From positions 1,186,047,001-1,186,111,000 of the forward strand of contig CM028132.1 in the NCBI GenBank assembly GCA_016271365.2: DNA of 64,000 nt. The letters run 5' to 3'. The position numbers were made by a program, and so were the translations under genes. Positions 32,694-43,589 of the stretch are shown one piece after another. Within the stretch, counting starts at the first letter, position 1; every line of letters begins with the position of its first letter. Under the pieces are notes generated by a model. It did not search any database, had not been told where the DNA came from, and saw only the letters and a list, made by a program, of their open reading frames with translations. This DNA comes from Neoceratodus forsteri (lineage: Eukaryota; Chordata; Ceratodontiformes; Ceratodontidae).

Positions 32694-33876
32694 ATGGCTC
32701 AGAGAAGGGCAGTTATGTGGAGCCTGGTGGAGCTAGCAAATCTGGTGGCCATTGTAGAGCCCCATGCTAGGTCTATGTATGGTGATGCACCCCTGGACAG
32801 GGCCAGGAGTGCAGTTTGGCAGGAGGTGGCTGATGCACTAGAGGAGCCCACGTGAATTGGGCACAAGCCAAAGCAGTGTCGCTGGAGGTACGGGGACCTC
32901 AGGCACAGGGACCCGGACCTGCTTGCCCGCCTGCGGGCATATGCCAGGAGGAGCACGTTGCCACGGCCAGGTAGGTGCCCCATCCATACACTGCTATTGT
33001 CCATATGGGTATCTCGGCTGCATGTGTCCAGCACATGGGGGGGCTGTCCAGTGTTGGCCGTGGTGGTGGTATCAGGGTGGGGGGGTGGATGGGTATGGCC
33101 GTGTGGGATTACACACACATGGGGGCAGGGGGAACTTTGCTACTGGATTGTACTGATGTTCCTCTCTCCATGTTTGCACCTTAGGCCCAGAAGAGCGCAG
33201 GCTGGCGAGGGAGAGGAGGCACTGCCTGGAGGATCAGCAGGCCGGGAGGGGTGACAATCTGCAGAGGCGCAGGGACCAGCCTGATGATGGTGAGTGCCTT
33301 ACATCCACGATTACTACTGCATGCTGTGTAACTGGGCGGGCAGTAGGGCATGGCCACCATCCATTGACACCACTGCCATGTACACAACTTGTTACAGTCG
33401 GCACTGTCCAGTGGCACTGCATGTCGGAGTGTGTCAATGGTGGTCCATGCGTGCACTGGGTACATGGCTGTGCCACTGCCTTCACACCGCATAGCCAAGT
33501 CACTGTACGGCCATGGTGGTGCTGTGCAGGACATGGGCAGTGGGTGCATGCAGTGGTCCGCATGGCTGTGGCTGCCTGGGTAGGCAGGTCTTGTGGACAC
33601 CATCACTGTGGGTGGTCGCACACCATCACAGGGGCGTGGCACATGGCTGTATGCCATGCACAATGGGTGGGCTGCAGGGGGCTGGACAATCACACTTATT
33701 GACTCTGCTCCCTCGTTCTAGGTGGACGGCGACTCCAGGCAATTGAAAGGGGACTGCAGGAGCTGCTACAGGTGGCGAGGGTGACCCTGGAGCTCCTCCA
33801 AGGGATGGACCACCACAGGGTGAGGAGGCAGAGGAGACATCAGCGCCACATGGAGGATGACCGGGGCAGACGTTAG
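32694..33876 (+). pseudogene. MADF-like DNA-binding protein gene in Harbinger, three exons
   Basis: Three exons join in phase: 32694-32970 (GTAGGT donor), 33185-33289 (CACCTTAG acceptor, GTGAGT donor) and 33722-33876 (GTTCTAG acceptor, TAG stop), for 178 residues. Exon 1 has a MADF-like pattern: LVELANLVAIVEPHARSMYG, SAVWQEVADALEE, KQCRWRYGDLRHRDPDLL. Exons 2 and 3 code a basic, helical tail including RRLARERRHCLEDQQ and GLQELLQVARVTLELLQGM, probably coiled-coil. The only break is a TGA at 32853-32855 inside ACGTGA, fitting a CGA-to-TGA methyl-CpG change. MADF proteins bind DNA. A second DNA-binding gene beside the SANT gene is not part of the usual two-gene Harbinger plan. The assignment rests on pattern and splice consistency. 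Confidence 0.7.
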
Positions 33877-35656
33877 CCCATCCATGCCCCTAAATATACC
33901 TTCCCCCCTGGACCCACCCTCACACCCCTTCTTCCCTCTCCTATATGTTCACCCCTGCCCCTTACCCGCCCCACCTGGTATGTGGCCCTTCCCCCATTGT
34001 ACATACTTGTAAATAGTTTTTTTTGATTACCTGTTTTAAATACATTTGTTTTGTTATGACAACTGTGGTGGTCTCTGATTTGCAGTGGGCTACAGGTGCT
34101 CAGCTGCAGTGTTGTGCATGGCGTCAGGGGTGGTGCACGTATGGGTGTGTGTGCGTGTGTGTCCAGAAGGGAACCGCCTATGGTGTGGGCAGAGGGATCA
34201 GTCACTGTCTGTGGTTTGTGTGTTGTTCTCTGTGCACTGGATGCCTGTGTGCAGTTGTCCATGGTGCATGCACTGTGTGCATGGCACCCCTGTCAGACCG
34301 TTCATGGCCTGTGCAGCTGACACCCTTGCATGTCTGTGATATGCACCATCTGCTGGCATGTCAGTGGTGGCTGTCCATGCCGGATAACAACTGTACCCAG
34401 CACAATGCCAGGTTGCCTGCCATCACCAGTATGGTACGCATCTGCCTCCAGTGGCACTGTGGCCTCCACTGTTGTTGTCCCCCCTCCATGCTGTCGCTTG
34501 TGTCTGTTGCAGGGGATGTGCTCCAGTGTCTGTCATTTGTGCTCCGGCAGCATGCTGGTGGCATACAGCTTCATGGTGCCTGCGCAGGGTAGCTGGCACA
34601 CTTGTGCCATGTAGGGGTGCTGGACGTGTGTACGTGGCAGCTGTGGCCACACACCAGTGGTTTGGTTGACCCACTACTGTGTCCCTGTGTTGGTGTGCCC
34701 TTATGCATGGGTGGGTATTTGTCCATGCACTGTGTTGCATCCTGTGTGGCTAATGCTTCCATGCAACACTGTTTGTGTCTGTGCTAGCTGTTGTGGTCAG
34801 TGCTGGGATGGGATGTGTCCTTGGGAGGGTGTGCAGGGTGCTGTACAGCTGGTGGTGGGGTCTGGGGTATGCCCTGTCGCATGTGGGGTACCTCGTGTCA
34901 CGACGCATGGTTGGTCTCTCAGCTGTACCTCTGGGGGACATGCAGGGTGGCACTGTGTATGCTGTTGTTGCATTGCTGTCTGCTGCCACCCACAGCAAAG
35001 TGCACATGGTGGGTCTGCCTTGCATGGCTCTGTGGTGCACAGGGTTGCATTATCACAGTGGGGGTGGTGGCATGCATAGGGTGTCCTGCACTGTTGGGCA
35101 CTACTCCTGGGAAGGGTGTACGGTGATCGTAATGCAGGGTGTACTCTGCATTGGTGGGATAATTGTGTACAGGGTGATTAGCCTCCTTGTGCCAGTCACA
35201 GCTTGCCAGGGGTAGTGCTGGCACCATGGCCCGGCTGTGGGTTGGTTGCTGGTATCCATGGGCCGGTGGTTATTCCAGCTCTCCCCCGGTTGTGCAGTCC
35301 ATGGGGTGTGGGGGACGATGCCTGTTCTGCTGTGTGCTCCTCTGCCCATCTGTGGCATGGGTGGTGGGCCCCTGCATCCCTGGTTGTGCTGTTGCATTGC
35401 TGCCCTGCTCCACGGGGCGTCCCTGCTTGCACTATGGTGCATCTGGACTGCTCCACTGAGCATCTCTTGTTGTGCTATGGCACATCAGGAATGCGCAACT
35501 GCACATACCTGGTTGTGCTATGGCGCAAGTGGTATAATATTTAGTCATGTGCCATAGGCGCATCTTGGCCTGCACAGTTTTTGAATATCATGCTTCTTGT
35601 GCATGGGCGCAGTGGACTTGCGCTTGCTCCTGCTGTTGTTCACTTTTTGGGCTCAG
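33877..35656. other. Harbinger 3' flank, no gene recognised
   Basis: This is TG- and GC-rich sequence with many overlapping open frames on both strands, none recognisable. Low-complexity CATG/TGTGC-rich text probably explains the open frames. The last 200 bp again carry GCGCA motifs (about 35525, 35558, 35608). A T-run at about 34017 follows the MADF-like gene. Confidence 0.5.
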
Positions 35657-35672
35657 TTTGAATATCTGGGCC
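35657..35672 (-). repeat. Harbinger right terminal inverted repeat
   Basis: TTTGAATATCTGGGCC is the exact inverse of the left end and is followed by ATA at 35673-35675. Confidence 0.92.
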
Positions 35673-36265
35673 ATAAAGTTTATGTGTTGCCCTAATAAAA
35701 TTAATTTATTTCTGCCTTTCTTGCCCTCCGAACTATTTAAAATCTAAAGTAGAAGCAGTGCTCGTTTTGTTTTGTAACCCCCCCCCCCCCACGAGAAGGA
35801 TTACCTTGGGTTTGCTGTGCTGCTGAAGCGAGCAGCTAAAGATTTCTTCTGGAGACACTATTCCTGCTGGAGATAACTCCAGATACTTATGTTTTCTTTC
35901 TTCCCTTTCCACAGAAGGAAGCTGTCATTACTTGCACACAAGTGGTGAAAGCTCTAAATAAAAACTGTTTAAAATCTTAAGTAAAAACTGTTGAAAGCTT
36001 TAAATCACAGAAGGAGGATGTATTCATTTTGTTTGATGAAAGCTGTAATGCTAGATTACAGAAGTATAGCAGTGTTATAAGCTCTATCTAGTAAAGCTGA
36101 ATTCTATAATTCTGAATCTTAAAGCTGATATAACTAAAGCATCTAAAAACACAGGCATATATATTCAAAAGTTATGTTTATGTTATATCTTATGTATTTT
36201 ATTTCTTCTGTTTTTTGTGTGATTCTTCTTTAAAAAGGGTATACTTGATAGCATTAAAAGTTGTT
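35673..36265. other. Unassigned AT-rich stretch with C-run
   Basis: A run of about 14 C lies near 35778. No gene or repeat family is recognised. Confidence 0.5.
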
Positions 36266-36428
36266 AAGTTTAAAGAAAATACAAAATCACACATGCCCAC
36301 GCAATGCAGAGCATCATGGGCTGCATATGCAAATCACCACAGAATGTTATGCTGGTCCAACTGTAAGCAGAATTGCATGGTGCCGAAAGGCCTCTCACAC
36401 AGTGTGATTTTGTATTTTCTTGAAACTT
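36266..36428. mobile_element. Short inverted-repeat element (163 bp)
   Basis: A 27-bp inverted repeat, 36266-36292 against 36402-36428, matches at 26 positions, built on AAGTTT and AAGAAAATACAAAATCACAC. The interior of about 109 bp has no open frame. TGTTAAGTTTAAAG occurs at the left edge and again near 36494, so the true limits could be wider. I found no target duplication directly beside the arms. Confidence 0.65.
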
Positions 36429-37377
36429 GGCTTCCCAGCCAAATGCCCTTTGGGGTAGCCCTTGCCTCAGTGTTTGCGCACAGAGGTTCGTTGTCTGTTA
36501 AGTTTAAAGGGCTTACTAAACTCAGGGTGTAGCTCTAGGGGAAGCCATGTTTGTTTTGCCTTTTTCGGATAGAGCCAGCTGGTCTTTCTATTACATTATT
36601 TATAGTTTGTAAATAAGGGGGCTGGTCTAGGTAGTTATGTAATGTTACTTTATAACTCTAGGCAGGATTTTATTTTGTGTGATTACCAATATGTTATTTT
36701 AACCAAGCCTAAAAGGGGATTTAGATTGTAAAAAACAAATATAATGTTTATTTGGCTGTGTTTCAGAGTAAACTTCTAGAAAAGGGGTGGAGCTTCCTAA
36801 AATCACATAACCTGTATGTATAAAAGGAGTAATTTCTCATTCTGTGATCAGATCTCGCAGGGACTAGTGCTCTGCTATCCCATTGATGGAATTACACTAG
36901 ATGTGTTCTAGTGTGTTGTTATTTTGTCATTTGGAATGATTTTATTTTGTTATTTTTTTTTATTGGTCGTTCAGTTCGCTTCTAATTTTTGTAAATAAAG
37001 ACTTATTGCTGGACTTATTCTAGACTCCAGTGTCATCCTTATACCCACATTTTCACACCCACCACAGCACTACACCCTACAAACCCTCCCTCCTATTCCA
37101 CCTGTTGCACGGCGTGGTCCCTTCCCACTGACCCCTCCCACATGTCTGTATATACATAGCGACATCCCATCACTATCTTTGCCTACCCCCCCATCCAGTC
37201 ACCCTGTGCAAAGGCATCGTGACTGAGTTGCCCTTTTTGAAAGCACTCAATCTTGGTCGCCATTATCACAAGCTACCAAACCACTTTTATCCAGCAACAA
37301 GTGGCTCCAGGGGACATATTATTATGTATCATGGAACAAGAGAGTGCTCCTGGCCAGTTAGAGGGCTCCTTTCCTCT
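36429..37377 (+). other. Possible solo LTR within unassigned sequence
   Basis: TATAAAAGG at 36819-36827 and AATAAA at 36994-36999 lie about 175 bp apart, as in a retroviral or gypsy LTR. TGTAG near 36528 and CTACA near 37073 could be the ends, but I found no matching target duplication and no second copy. The remainder is unassigned. Confidence 0.3.
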
Positions 37378-38050
37378 GAGCATGGAATCATAGAAATCTG
37401 ACAGCAGAAAAGGACTCTCTGGCCCATCGAGTCTGCCCTTCCCCCCCTTACTCATTACTTATGTCCTGGGACCTCCCTTCCCCCCCACTTACCAACCCCT
37501 TTTGTCTGTCCCATGCCTCTTGACTCCCTCCACTGTTTCTGCCCCCACCACTTTTTCTGGTTGTTTATTCCAGGCCTCCACCACCCTCTCCATGAAGTAA
37601 TACCCCCTTAAATTACCCCTAAACCTTCCTCCCTCTAATCTTAGACTATGCCCTCAAATTTTAGTCCCCACCTTCCTCTTAAATAAACTCCCCTCCCTTC
37701 CCTTACTGAACAACTTCATGTACTTAAATGTCTCTGTCATGTCCAGCCTCTCCATTCTAGTCTCCACAGGGTACAGCTCCAGTTCCCTCCACTTCTCCTC
37801 ATATGGCTTCCCCATCATTCCATGCACCCTCTCAATCCCATCTATGTCCTTGAGTAGGTGTGGTCTCCAGAACTGGACCCCGTGCTCCAGGTGAGGCCTC
37901 ATCATGGCTTTATAAAGAGGCATCAGTACCTCCCTCCTTCTGCTTATTATGCCCCTCTCAATGCATGCCAGCATCCTATTTGCCTTTCCCACCACTCTGT
38001 AGCATTGATGGCCCACCTTAAGGTTGCATGACACACTCATTCTGTGAAGA
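37378..38050 (-). mobile_element. CR1-type LINE 3' fragment (CR1-E)
   Basis: The minus strand ends at about 37380 with a CR1 tail (ACAGCAGAAAAGGACTCTCT, GCCCATCGAGTCTGCCC). An open frame at 37654-38040 codes the ORF2 C-terminal part, with ANRMLACIERGIISRRREVL, PLYKAMMRPHLEHGVQFWRP and MTETFKYMKLFSKGREGSLF. It stops at 38050 without the RT core, so it is a 5'-truncated insertion. Its tail wording resembles CR1-C more than CR1-A/B. Confidence 0.85.
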
Positions 38051-38844
38051 GAGTCTCACCCACAGCTGTCCTGGAAATGGGCACTTTGGTGTAGGTTTTC
38101 TACATTTGTAATATATTGTTTTTCAGTTTCGATCAGTAATATATTGATACTGCCACCAAGACCACTCTTATGGTTGTAAGAGTGGTCTCACCTACATCCT
38201 TATGATATCAAAACTGCTCACTTCTGACTCACGGTTCTCATACCTTAAGAATGCGCATGAGACCACTTTAACTACTGTACGAGTGGTCTCACTGGCCATA
38301 TTAACATACAGCCAGATTCTGACTAAAAAATGCTTTCTTAAAACGCTTTTTTTAGAACAAGAAATCAGCAGACCAGAAAGCCCACCAATCAGCAGGCCAG
38401 AAAGCCCACCAAACAGTGACAAACAAAATAACAGTACCACATAATTGACAGGCCACTACAGCAACAAGCCAGCAAATCCTGGTGAGAAGGACAACCCCCC
38501 AAAAAAGCACAAACTACTAAACTGAATGAATAAAATTAAATTTACAGTAGAACTGGTTCATCGCAGAACAAATGTAGTGACTATCCTGCTCCCAACCAAC
38601 AGCAAACACACACATTCTGCCGCTTTCTGTAGGCAATAACTATCCCATTCTCGATCCACCAACAGTACACAAAAAACATTTCAATGTTTGAAAAAACATT
38701 GGAAATGTTCACTTAGCTATGGGAGCTCCACACAGACACAGCCATTCTGCTGCTGCCAGAACTGCAGAATTGAAAAGAAGTCGAAGTAGATTAAATCCAC
38801 TTCTTGTCGCTTAGCCACTACCGTAATTACCCAATCAAATTATA
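38051..38844. other. Unassigned, with paired hairpins and a short duplication
   Basis: Hairpin 38159-38188 has a perfect 12-bp stem, AGACCACTCTTA, around a 6-base loop. A second, 38259-38290, has GAGACCACT opposing AGTGGTCTC. Both share GAGTGGTCTCAC. A 24-bp unit (CAGACCAGAAAGCCCACCA) is duplicated at about 38368-38413. No coding sequence recognised. Confidence 0.5.
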
Positions 38845-39345
38845 CTATCAGATTGGTCTGACAAGACCTCCATGCCACAGACCCATGCTGTTTACAATCC
38901 TGGAAACTATTCTGTCTCAGTAGTCCACACAGTCGTCCTTGACTAGTGTCTCCATCAGTTTACCCACGATGGAGGTGTAAGACTGATTGGTCTACAGTTA
39001 TCTGGTTGCTCCTTGTCCCACCCTTGTGGAGTGGAACTATGTCTACTACCCTACAATCTTTCAGAACCACCCATGGCTGTACTGAGCTACTGAATAGCCC
39101 TGCCCAGAGTTCAACCAGTTCTGAAGCCAGTTTCCTCAGAACCCTCAGGTTCATCCCCTGTGGCCCTGGAGCCGTACCTATTTTCAGTGCAACAAGCCCT
39201 TTTCTGACCCTTTCTCCTGTAAATACCACCTGCCCCATTTCTTGGATCCCCCCTTGCAACAGCCATTATGCCATTTTCCTGCAATGGTCCACTCTCCTCC
39301 ACTGTGAATACTGAGCAGTAGTCATTAAGAATGTCTGTCTTCTGC
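38845..39345 (-). mobile_element. CR1-type LINE internal fragment (CR1-F)
   Basis: The minus strand resembles the start of the RT domain. The reading includes a fragment with GERVRKGLVALKIGTAPGPQ and MNLRVLRKLASELVELWAG (38960-39259). GGTCTGACAAGACCT, at the low-coordinate end, matches the equivalent CR1 RT region near 53368. Neither CR1 end is present. It stops just before a TTTA tract where the solo LTR is inserted. Confidence 0.75.
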
Positions 39346-40394
39346 TTTATTTATGTAATGCCCCAAAGTTGGGGCACTACAGAAAAAGGAAGGGCAATAA
39401 AGGAATAAGGGATGTGTTGGCTAGCAGAGTATATTCAAGAAGGGGCCCCTGTGAGTAAATTCCCCTCCCTATAGTGGGGAAACAATAGTAACAAAATAGA
39501 AAAGGTGCTCAGTGCACTAAATACCGTCAAAAAGTAGATTTTATATGCTGTACACATAACAATGATCTGGGATGGAATGTTGTGCTGAGCTGCTCATGTA
39601 CAGCATTCCACTCCAGCCATTCTGGAATGAGAAGCTTATGTTTTAAAAATTATTCAGTCAGTTGGTGTAGTTCCTGGGCAGCTGTTGAGGAGACAGGACA
39701 CAGCAAGTAAAGGAGACGAGGAAAAGGGCTTACCGTTGCTTGAAGCCATCCCTAAGGACTTGTCTGTATGCCTGCTCTGCTTCCACTGTCTGAAGTCGCC
39801 CAAAGTTGTGTGGCACAGTCGGTGGTGCCACCGGGGCACCACAAAGAAAGAAAACCCTCCAGTTCAGCTGTTTGGGCTGAAAGTCTCATTTTGTTTATTT
39901 TATTTTTTTAAAATATAGTTTCCCGGTCCCTCATTGGTGGCATTGTTAGAGCTGCATCTTCAGAGAGAGAGAAAGAGAGTCAGCATAGGGAATTCCCATC
40001 GATCCCCTTCCGTCTGCTGAGCTGCCTTCAGATGCCCTCCCACTGCCAGCAAGCCTCCCACCTCCCGATCCAGCCTCCTCGCATACTGCTCTAGTGTGGT
40101 GAGTTGGCGGCAGCACATGGCAAAGTGCTGTCCGCCCTAAACAAGGAGAGAAAAGTTAAATCATTTTTAAAACGTGGGCACTGGTCGCAAAGTAAAATGA
40201 CTGAGCACTGTAAGGAAAAGCTGGTCGGAAGGACCCTATATTTAATATTTAATTACTGGTTAGGCTAGCAACACCCACGGGGAGGGGTCAGCAAGCAAGG
40301 CCATATAGGAGGCCTTAAGATATTCATGAGGGGGTTGTAACCAGGTGGGGCTAAGAGGATAGAGTGGCAGCAGGCTCAGACAGGTCTAATAATT

Positions 40395-40655
40395 TAAAGG
40401 AGCCCAGTGCCATAAGGGGCAGCAAGGCAAAGCATTCAAGAGGCAACCAGGCCCAGTATAAGGAGGGCAGCTAGGCCCAGTGCCATAAGGGGCAACTAGG
40501 CCCAGTATAAAGAGGGCAACCAGGTCCAGTATAAAGAGGGCAGCTAGGCCCAGTCCCATAAGGGGCAACCAGGCCCAGAATAAGGAGGGCAACTAGGCCC
40601 AGTACCATAAGGTGTAACCAGGCCCAGTATTAAAAGAGCACCCAGTCCCAGTTCC
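40395..40655 (+). repeat. 24-bp tandem array in solo LTR
   Basis: Units contain GGCAACCAGGCCCAGTAT, alternating with CAGTGCCATAAGG variants. They correspond to the 24-bp arrays in the two gypsy LTRs read in the opposite direction. Confidence 0.8.
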
Positions 40656-40904
40656 AGATGGGCTCAGTAAAATAAGGCCAGGGAAAGAGGGCAATCACAC
40701 CAAAGTGCTCAGGGGTAGCCAGATCCTATAAAGACAGACCCCAAGAGGGTAAAAGCATCCAATTAAGGGGTACTTAGTGCACAACTTACTATAAAGTGAC
40801 TGTCAGCTAACATACTGTTTCTACAAAATGTTTATTCTTCAAGCATCTAAAGTGTTGTGTTGATTGCAAAAAAGCACCGAGACTATATTATGACACATTA
40901 GGAT

Positions 40905-41225
40905 TGTGGTTATTTACCCCTGCAAGTGAACAGTTGCCCCGAATTGTTGTAATTTGCCCCTGCTCCAGGCAAATTGCCCCTGCAAGTGAACAATTGCACT
41001 GGATTGTTGCAATTTTCCCCTGCTCCACTCAGATTGCCACTGCAAGTGAACAATTGCCCCAGATTGTTGCACTTTGCCCCTGCTCCAGGCCAATTGCCCC
41101 TGCAAGTGAACAATTGCCTAGGATTGTTGCAATTTGCGCCTGCTCCAGATGACTTGCCCCTGCAAGTGAACAATTTTCCCAGATTGTTGCAACTTGCCCC
41201 TGCTCCAGGCAAATTGCCCTGGCAA
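40905..41225 (+). repeat. 60-bp tandem array in solo LTR
   Basis: About five exact-period 60-bp units contain CCCCTGCAAGTGAACAATTG and TTGCCCCTGCTCCAGGCAA. The period is visible from TGCAAGTGAA recurring at 40921, 40981, 41041, 41101 and 41161. The array is absent from the other two LTRs. Confidence 0.9.
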
Positions 41226-41639
41226 TTAGTAAGTTCCAGTGTACAGTGCTAACAGGAGTACCAGTGTTCAGTATGAAGTCTGTAGACTCAATTTTCAGCC
41301 ACCATCAACTCTTCACCTCAGCAGTCAGCCAGCAGAGAACTTCAGCATCTTCTTGCCCTATCGTCCACTGTAAGCCAAAATCAACATCCCTTGGAGAGTC
41401 GCGACCACTGGTTCCTGGTCAGCTTGGAAGCGAGATGACTGGAAGAAGTCTCGTCTGTCACTCCCATATGCCCGCTGAAAGTCAAGTCCATCGTGGCCAA
41501 GGTGTGTTCATGTCCACCAGTTTCTTATTTTGTTCTGAACCTTGTGGAATCCAGATCTTTATCTTCTAGCTTTTCTTTCTGCTTGGTCCATCCTGCATAA
41601 TCTGTGTGATCTTCTAGGATCCAGCTCAAGTTTGGTGGT

Positions 41640-41935
41640 CCTCCAAGTGGATCCATCACCGAAGCAGCTCAGCAGTTGGTGTCTTGAACCTTGGCAATCC
41701 TCTGAGTGGATTCTTCACCAAGTCCTGTGTTTCATCTTTGGCAGCCCTGGTCGAGGGTCGGTACCAGAAAACCCACAGCAGTTTTTCTTCTTCGTCCTTG
41801 GCAACCCTGGTCGAGGGTTGGTACCGGGGAGACAGCAGCAGATTTTTCTCTTGTGGCAATCCTGCAGGTGGATTCTTTGCCACACTCCATGTTCTTCATC
41901 CTTGGCAGCCCAGGTTAAGGGTTTGTGCCAGGTAA
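41640..41935 (+). repeat. Diverged tandem repeat of about 80-100 bp in solo LTR
   Basis: CCTTGGCAACCCTGGTCGAG and close variants recur at about 41687, 41738, 41798, 41851 and 41900, with GGTACC or GGATTCTT between them. Unit length is uneven. Confidence 0.6.
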
Positions 41936-42915
41936 GAGCCTAACCCAGTTCAGTCAGTCCATGCTCTGATATTCCGGCAACTCTGAAGAGTGGGTTGGCC
42001 AATGACTAAGGTCTGTTTACAAATCTCTCCATTTCCCTTGCAACCTCTCACAGGTTCCACTAGTAAGCTTGGCGCCAAGCAGGAGTTTCCTTTTCCCTTT
42101 ACTCCTACTTCTCAGCTGTACATGAAGATGACAGAATATCTGAATCTTATAGACATTTAAAGTGTTATACTGTCTGGTGGTTATTGTACACTGTATGCTT
42201 GTTGTATATTGCGATAAAGTAATATAAGTTTATACCCCCTTGGTGCGTAGGCCTTATAGCAACATATTGTAGAGTCATAGAGTATTATAAAGTGGCCTTA
42301 AGCCAAGTTACACCTGTAGAGTAGTAAGGAAAGTCGAGTAAGTAGAGTGTTATTTACTACTGCTAAGGTTTGGTCCCCTTCCTTCCCTTGTGACCGTGTC
42401 TACTTTCCCTGTATATGAATAAAAGCCTGTCGGGCATCAGACTTACAGATTGTCTCCTGCCCATCCTTAAAGGGTGTTTCCTTTCACCCAATCTTATTCA
42501 AACCACAATGTAGTCTCACCAATCCACCTGCTTGAGGCGATGCTGGGTGTGCAGCTGGGACAGGCGATCTTCATGGTCAGCACCCAGTTGATAAGATCAC
42601 CACATTTATTTATTTCATCTCAGATCACAAGTACCTTTGAGCTAAACATAGCTCATTTACAAAGGGTTCCATGTCAGGGGGACATGGGTAACAAAACAGT
42701 TGAAGGGAATCTAAATCAGTGATATACAAGCAAACACTGGCAATATCAAAACATCATAATAAACATCAAAATAGAAAGGAGAGAAATATTGGGATTCTAA
42801 CAAACACTGACAATCCAGCATACAACATAGAAAAGGCAGTATAATGAAAGGTGCTAACAACTGAATATATTGTACAACTTGGCCACTTTAAGTATCTGGT
42901 CTGTATAAAAATAGT

Positions 42916-43035
42916 TGTGTGTGAGAGAGAGAGAGGAAGAGAGAGAGAAGAGAGGGGGGAAGAGAGAGAGAGAGAGAGAGAGAGGGAGCGGGAGAGGGAG
43001 AAAGGGAGAGGGAGAGAAGAAGAGAGGGAGATAGA
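42916..43035 (-). repeat. (GA)n microsatellite
   Basis: A GAGAGA-rich run of about 120 bp with GGGAGA variants. It yields a meaningless Arg/Glu-rich open frame on the plus strand. Confidence 0.9.
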
Positions 43036-43589
43036 GTAAGATATTTTACCCTAAGTTTAGTTACTTTAGCGCCCTAGGGATTAGGAGTGGAAGCATAGTT
43101 TTAAGGTCCTGGGTAGGAAGGTAGCTGCCGATGGCTTTGTCAGAGCAGGCTTTAGACCAGAAGAATGAAATGGGATTTGAGTAGAAGCGTGGCTCAGCTG
43201 GTAGGGGGAAGGAAAGCGGGCAGTACTCTAAATATTAGGGGGTACAGTCACAGTGGCTTTCAGTTGCAAGATGCTGCCGAAGTAGATGCTTGTAGCACCC
43301 CATCTTTGGAAGGTTAGTTAATTCGGTGAGTAGTCCATTGTACCAGAGTAGTGCCCAGTACAGAAAGGTCCGTTGACATTGGGGAAGTCCAGCATCTAGG
43401 AACTAGAAGGTGTTCAATTGTTGACAAGTGGGTGTGTTGGGTCTTGGGGGATTTGTTCAGGAGGCTATCCACTCCCAGTGGGAGGAGCCCAAGGAGAACT
43501 TTTTTAGTAAGCAAGCACGTTTGGTATTTAATCCTACCAGTGAGTTGGAGCCACCCGGATTGTGAGTAAAGCTCACATGTGTGGATAAG

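Larger units (their letters stand above)
27931..35672. mobile_element. PIF/Harbinger DNA transposon, 7.7 kb, three genes
   Basis: A 16-bp terminal inverted repeat, GGCCCAGATATTCAAA, opens at 27931 and closes at 35672. It is flanked by ATA on both sides, a 3-bp duplication as expected for PIF/Harbinger. Inside are a spliced HARBI1-like transposase (plus), a Myb/SANT-like gene (minus) and a MADF-like three-exon gene (plus). The first two are the standard Harbinger pair; the third is extra. Subterminal and central regions are rich in GCGC-containing motifs. Damage is light, so the copy is not ancient. Confidence 0.93.
39354..42604 (+). mobile_element. Solo LTR related to the gypsy LTRs (3,251 bp)
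   Basis: It starts TGTAATGCCCCAA and ends GATCACCACA, with TTTA on both sides (39350-39353 and 42605-42608). In its own orientation it shares collinear blocks with the gypsy LTRs: AAGGGGCCCCTG, GGTGCTCAGTGCACT, GGATGGAATGTTGTGCTGAG, GGGGCACCACAAAGA, the 24-bp array and the poly(A) region with TGTGACCGTGTCTAC. It has a 60-bp array the others lack. No internal region is present, so it arose by recombination between LTRs. Divergence from 11099-23176 is substantial, so it is a related subfamily. Confidence 0.9.

Noticed and set aside
33181..33693. 170-residue minus-strand open frame in the Harbinger element
   Set aside because: It overlaps exon 2 and an intron of the MADF-like gene on the other strand and shows no recognisable domain.
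34023..35463. Several open frames of 100-190 residues on both strands
   Set aside because: The region is TG/CATG-rich and low in complexity; Cys/Trp-rich translations in all frames indicate composition, not coding.
40905..41225. 60-bp array as a CRISPR or satellite array
   Set aside because: Units are contiguous, few in number and confined inside the solo LTR, so they are part of that element.
42851..43039. Arg/Glu-rich open frame
   Set aside because: It is the translation of a (GA)n microsatellite.
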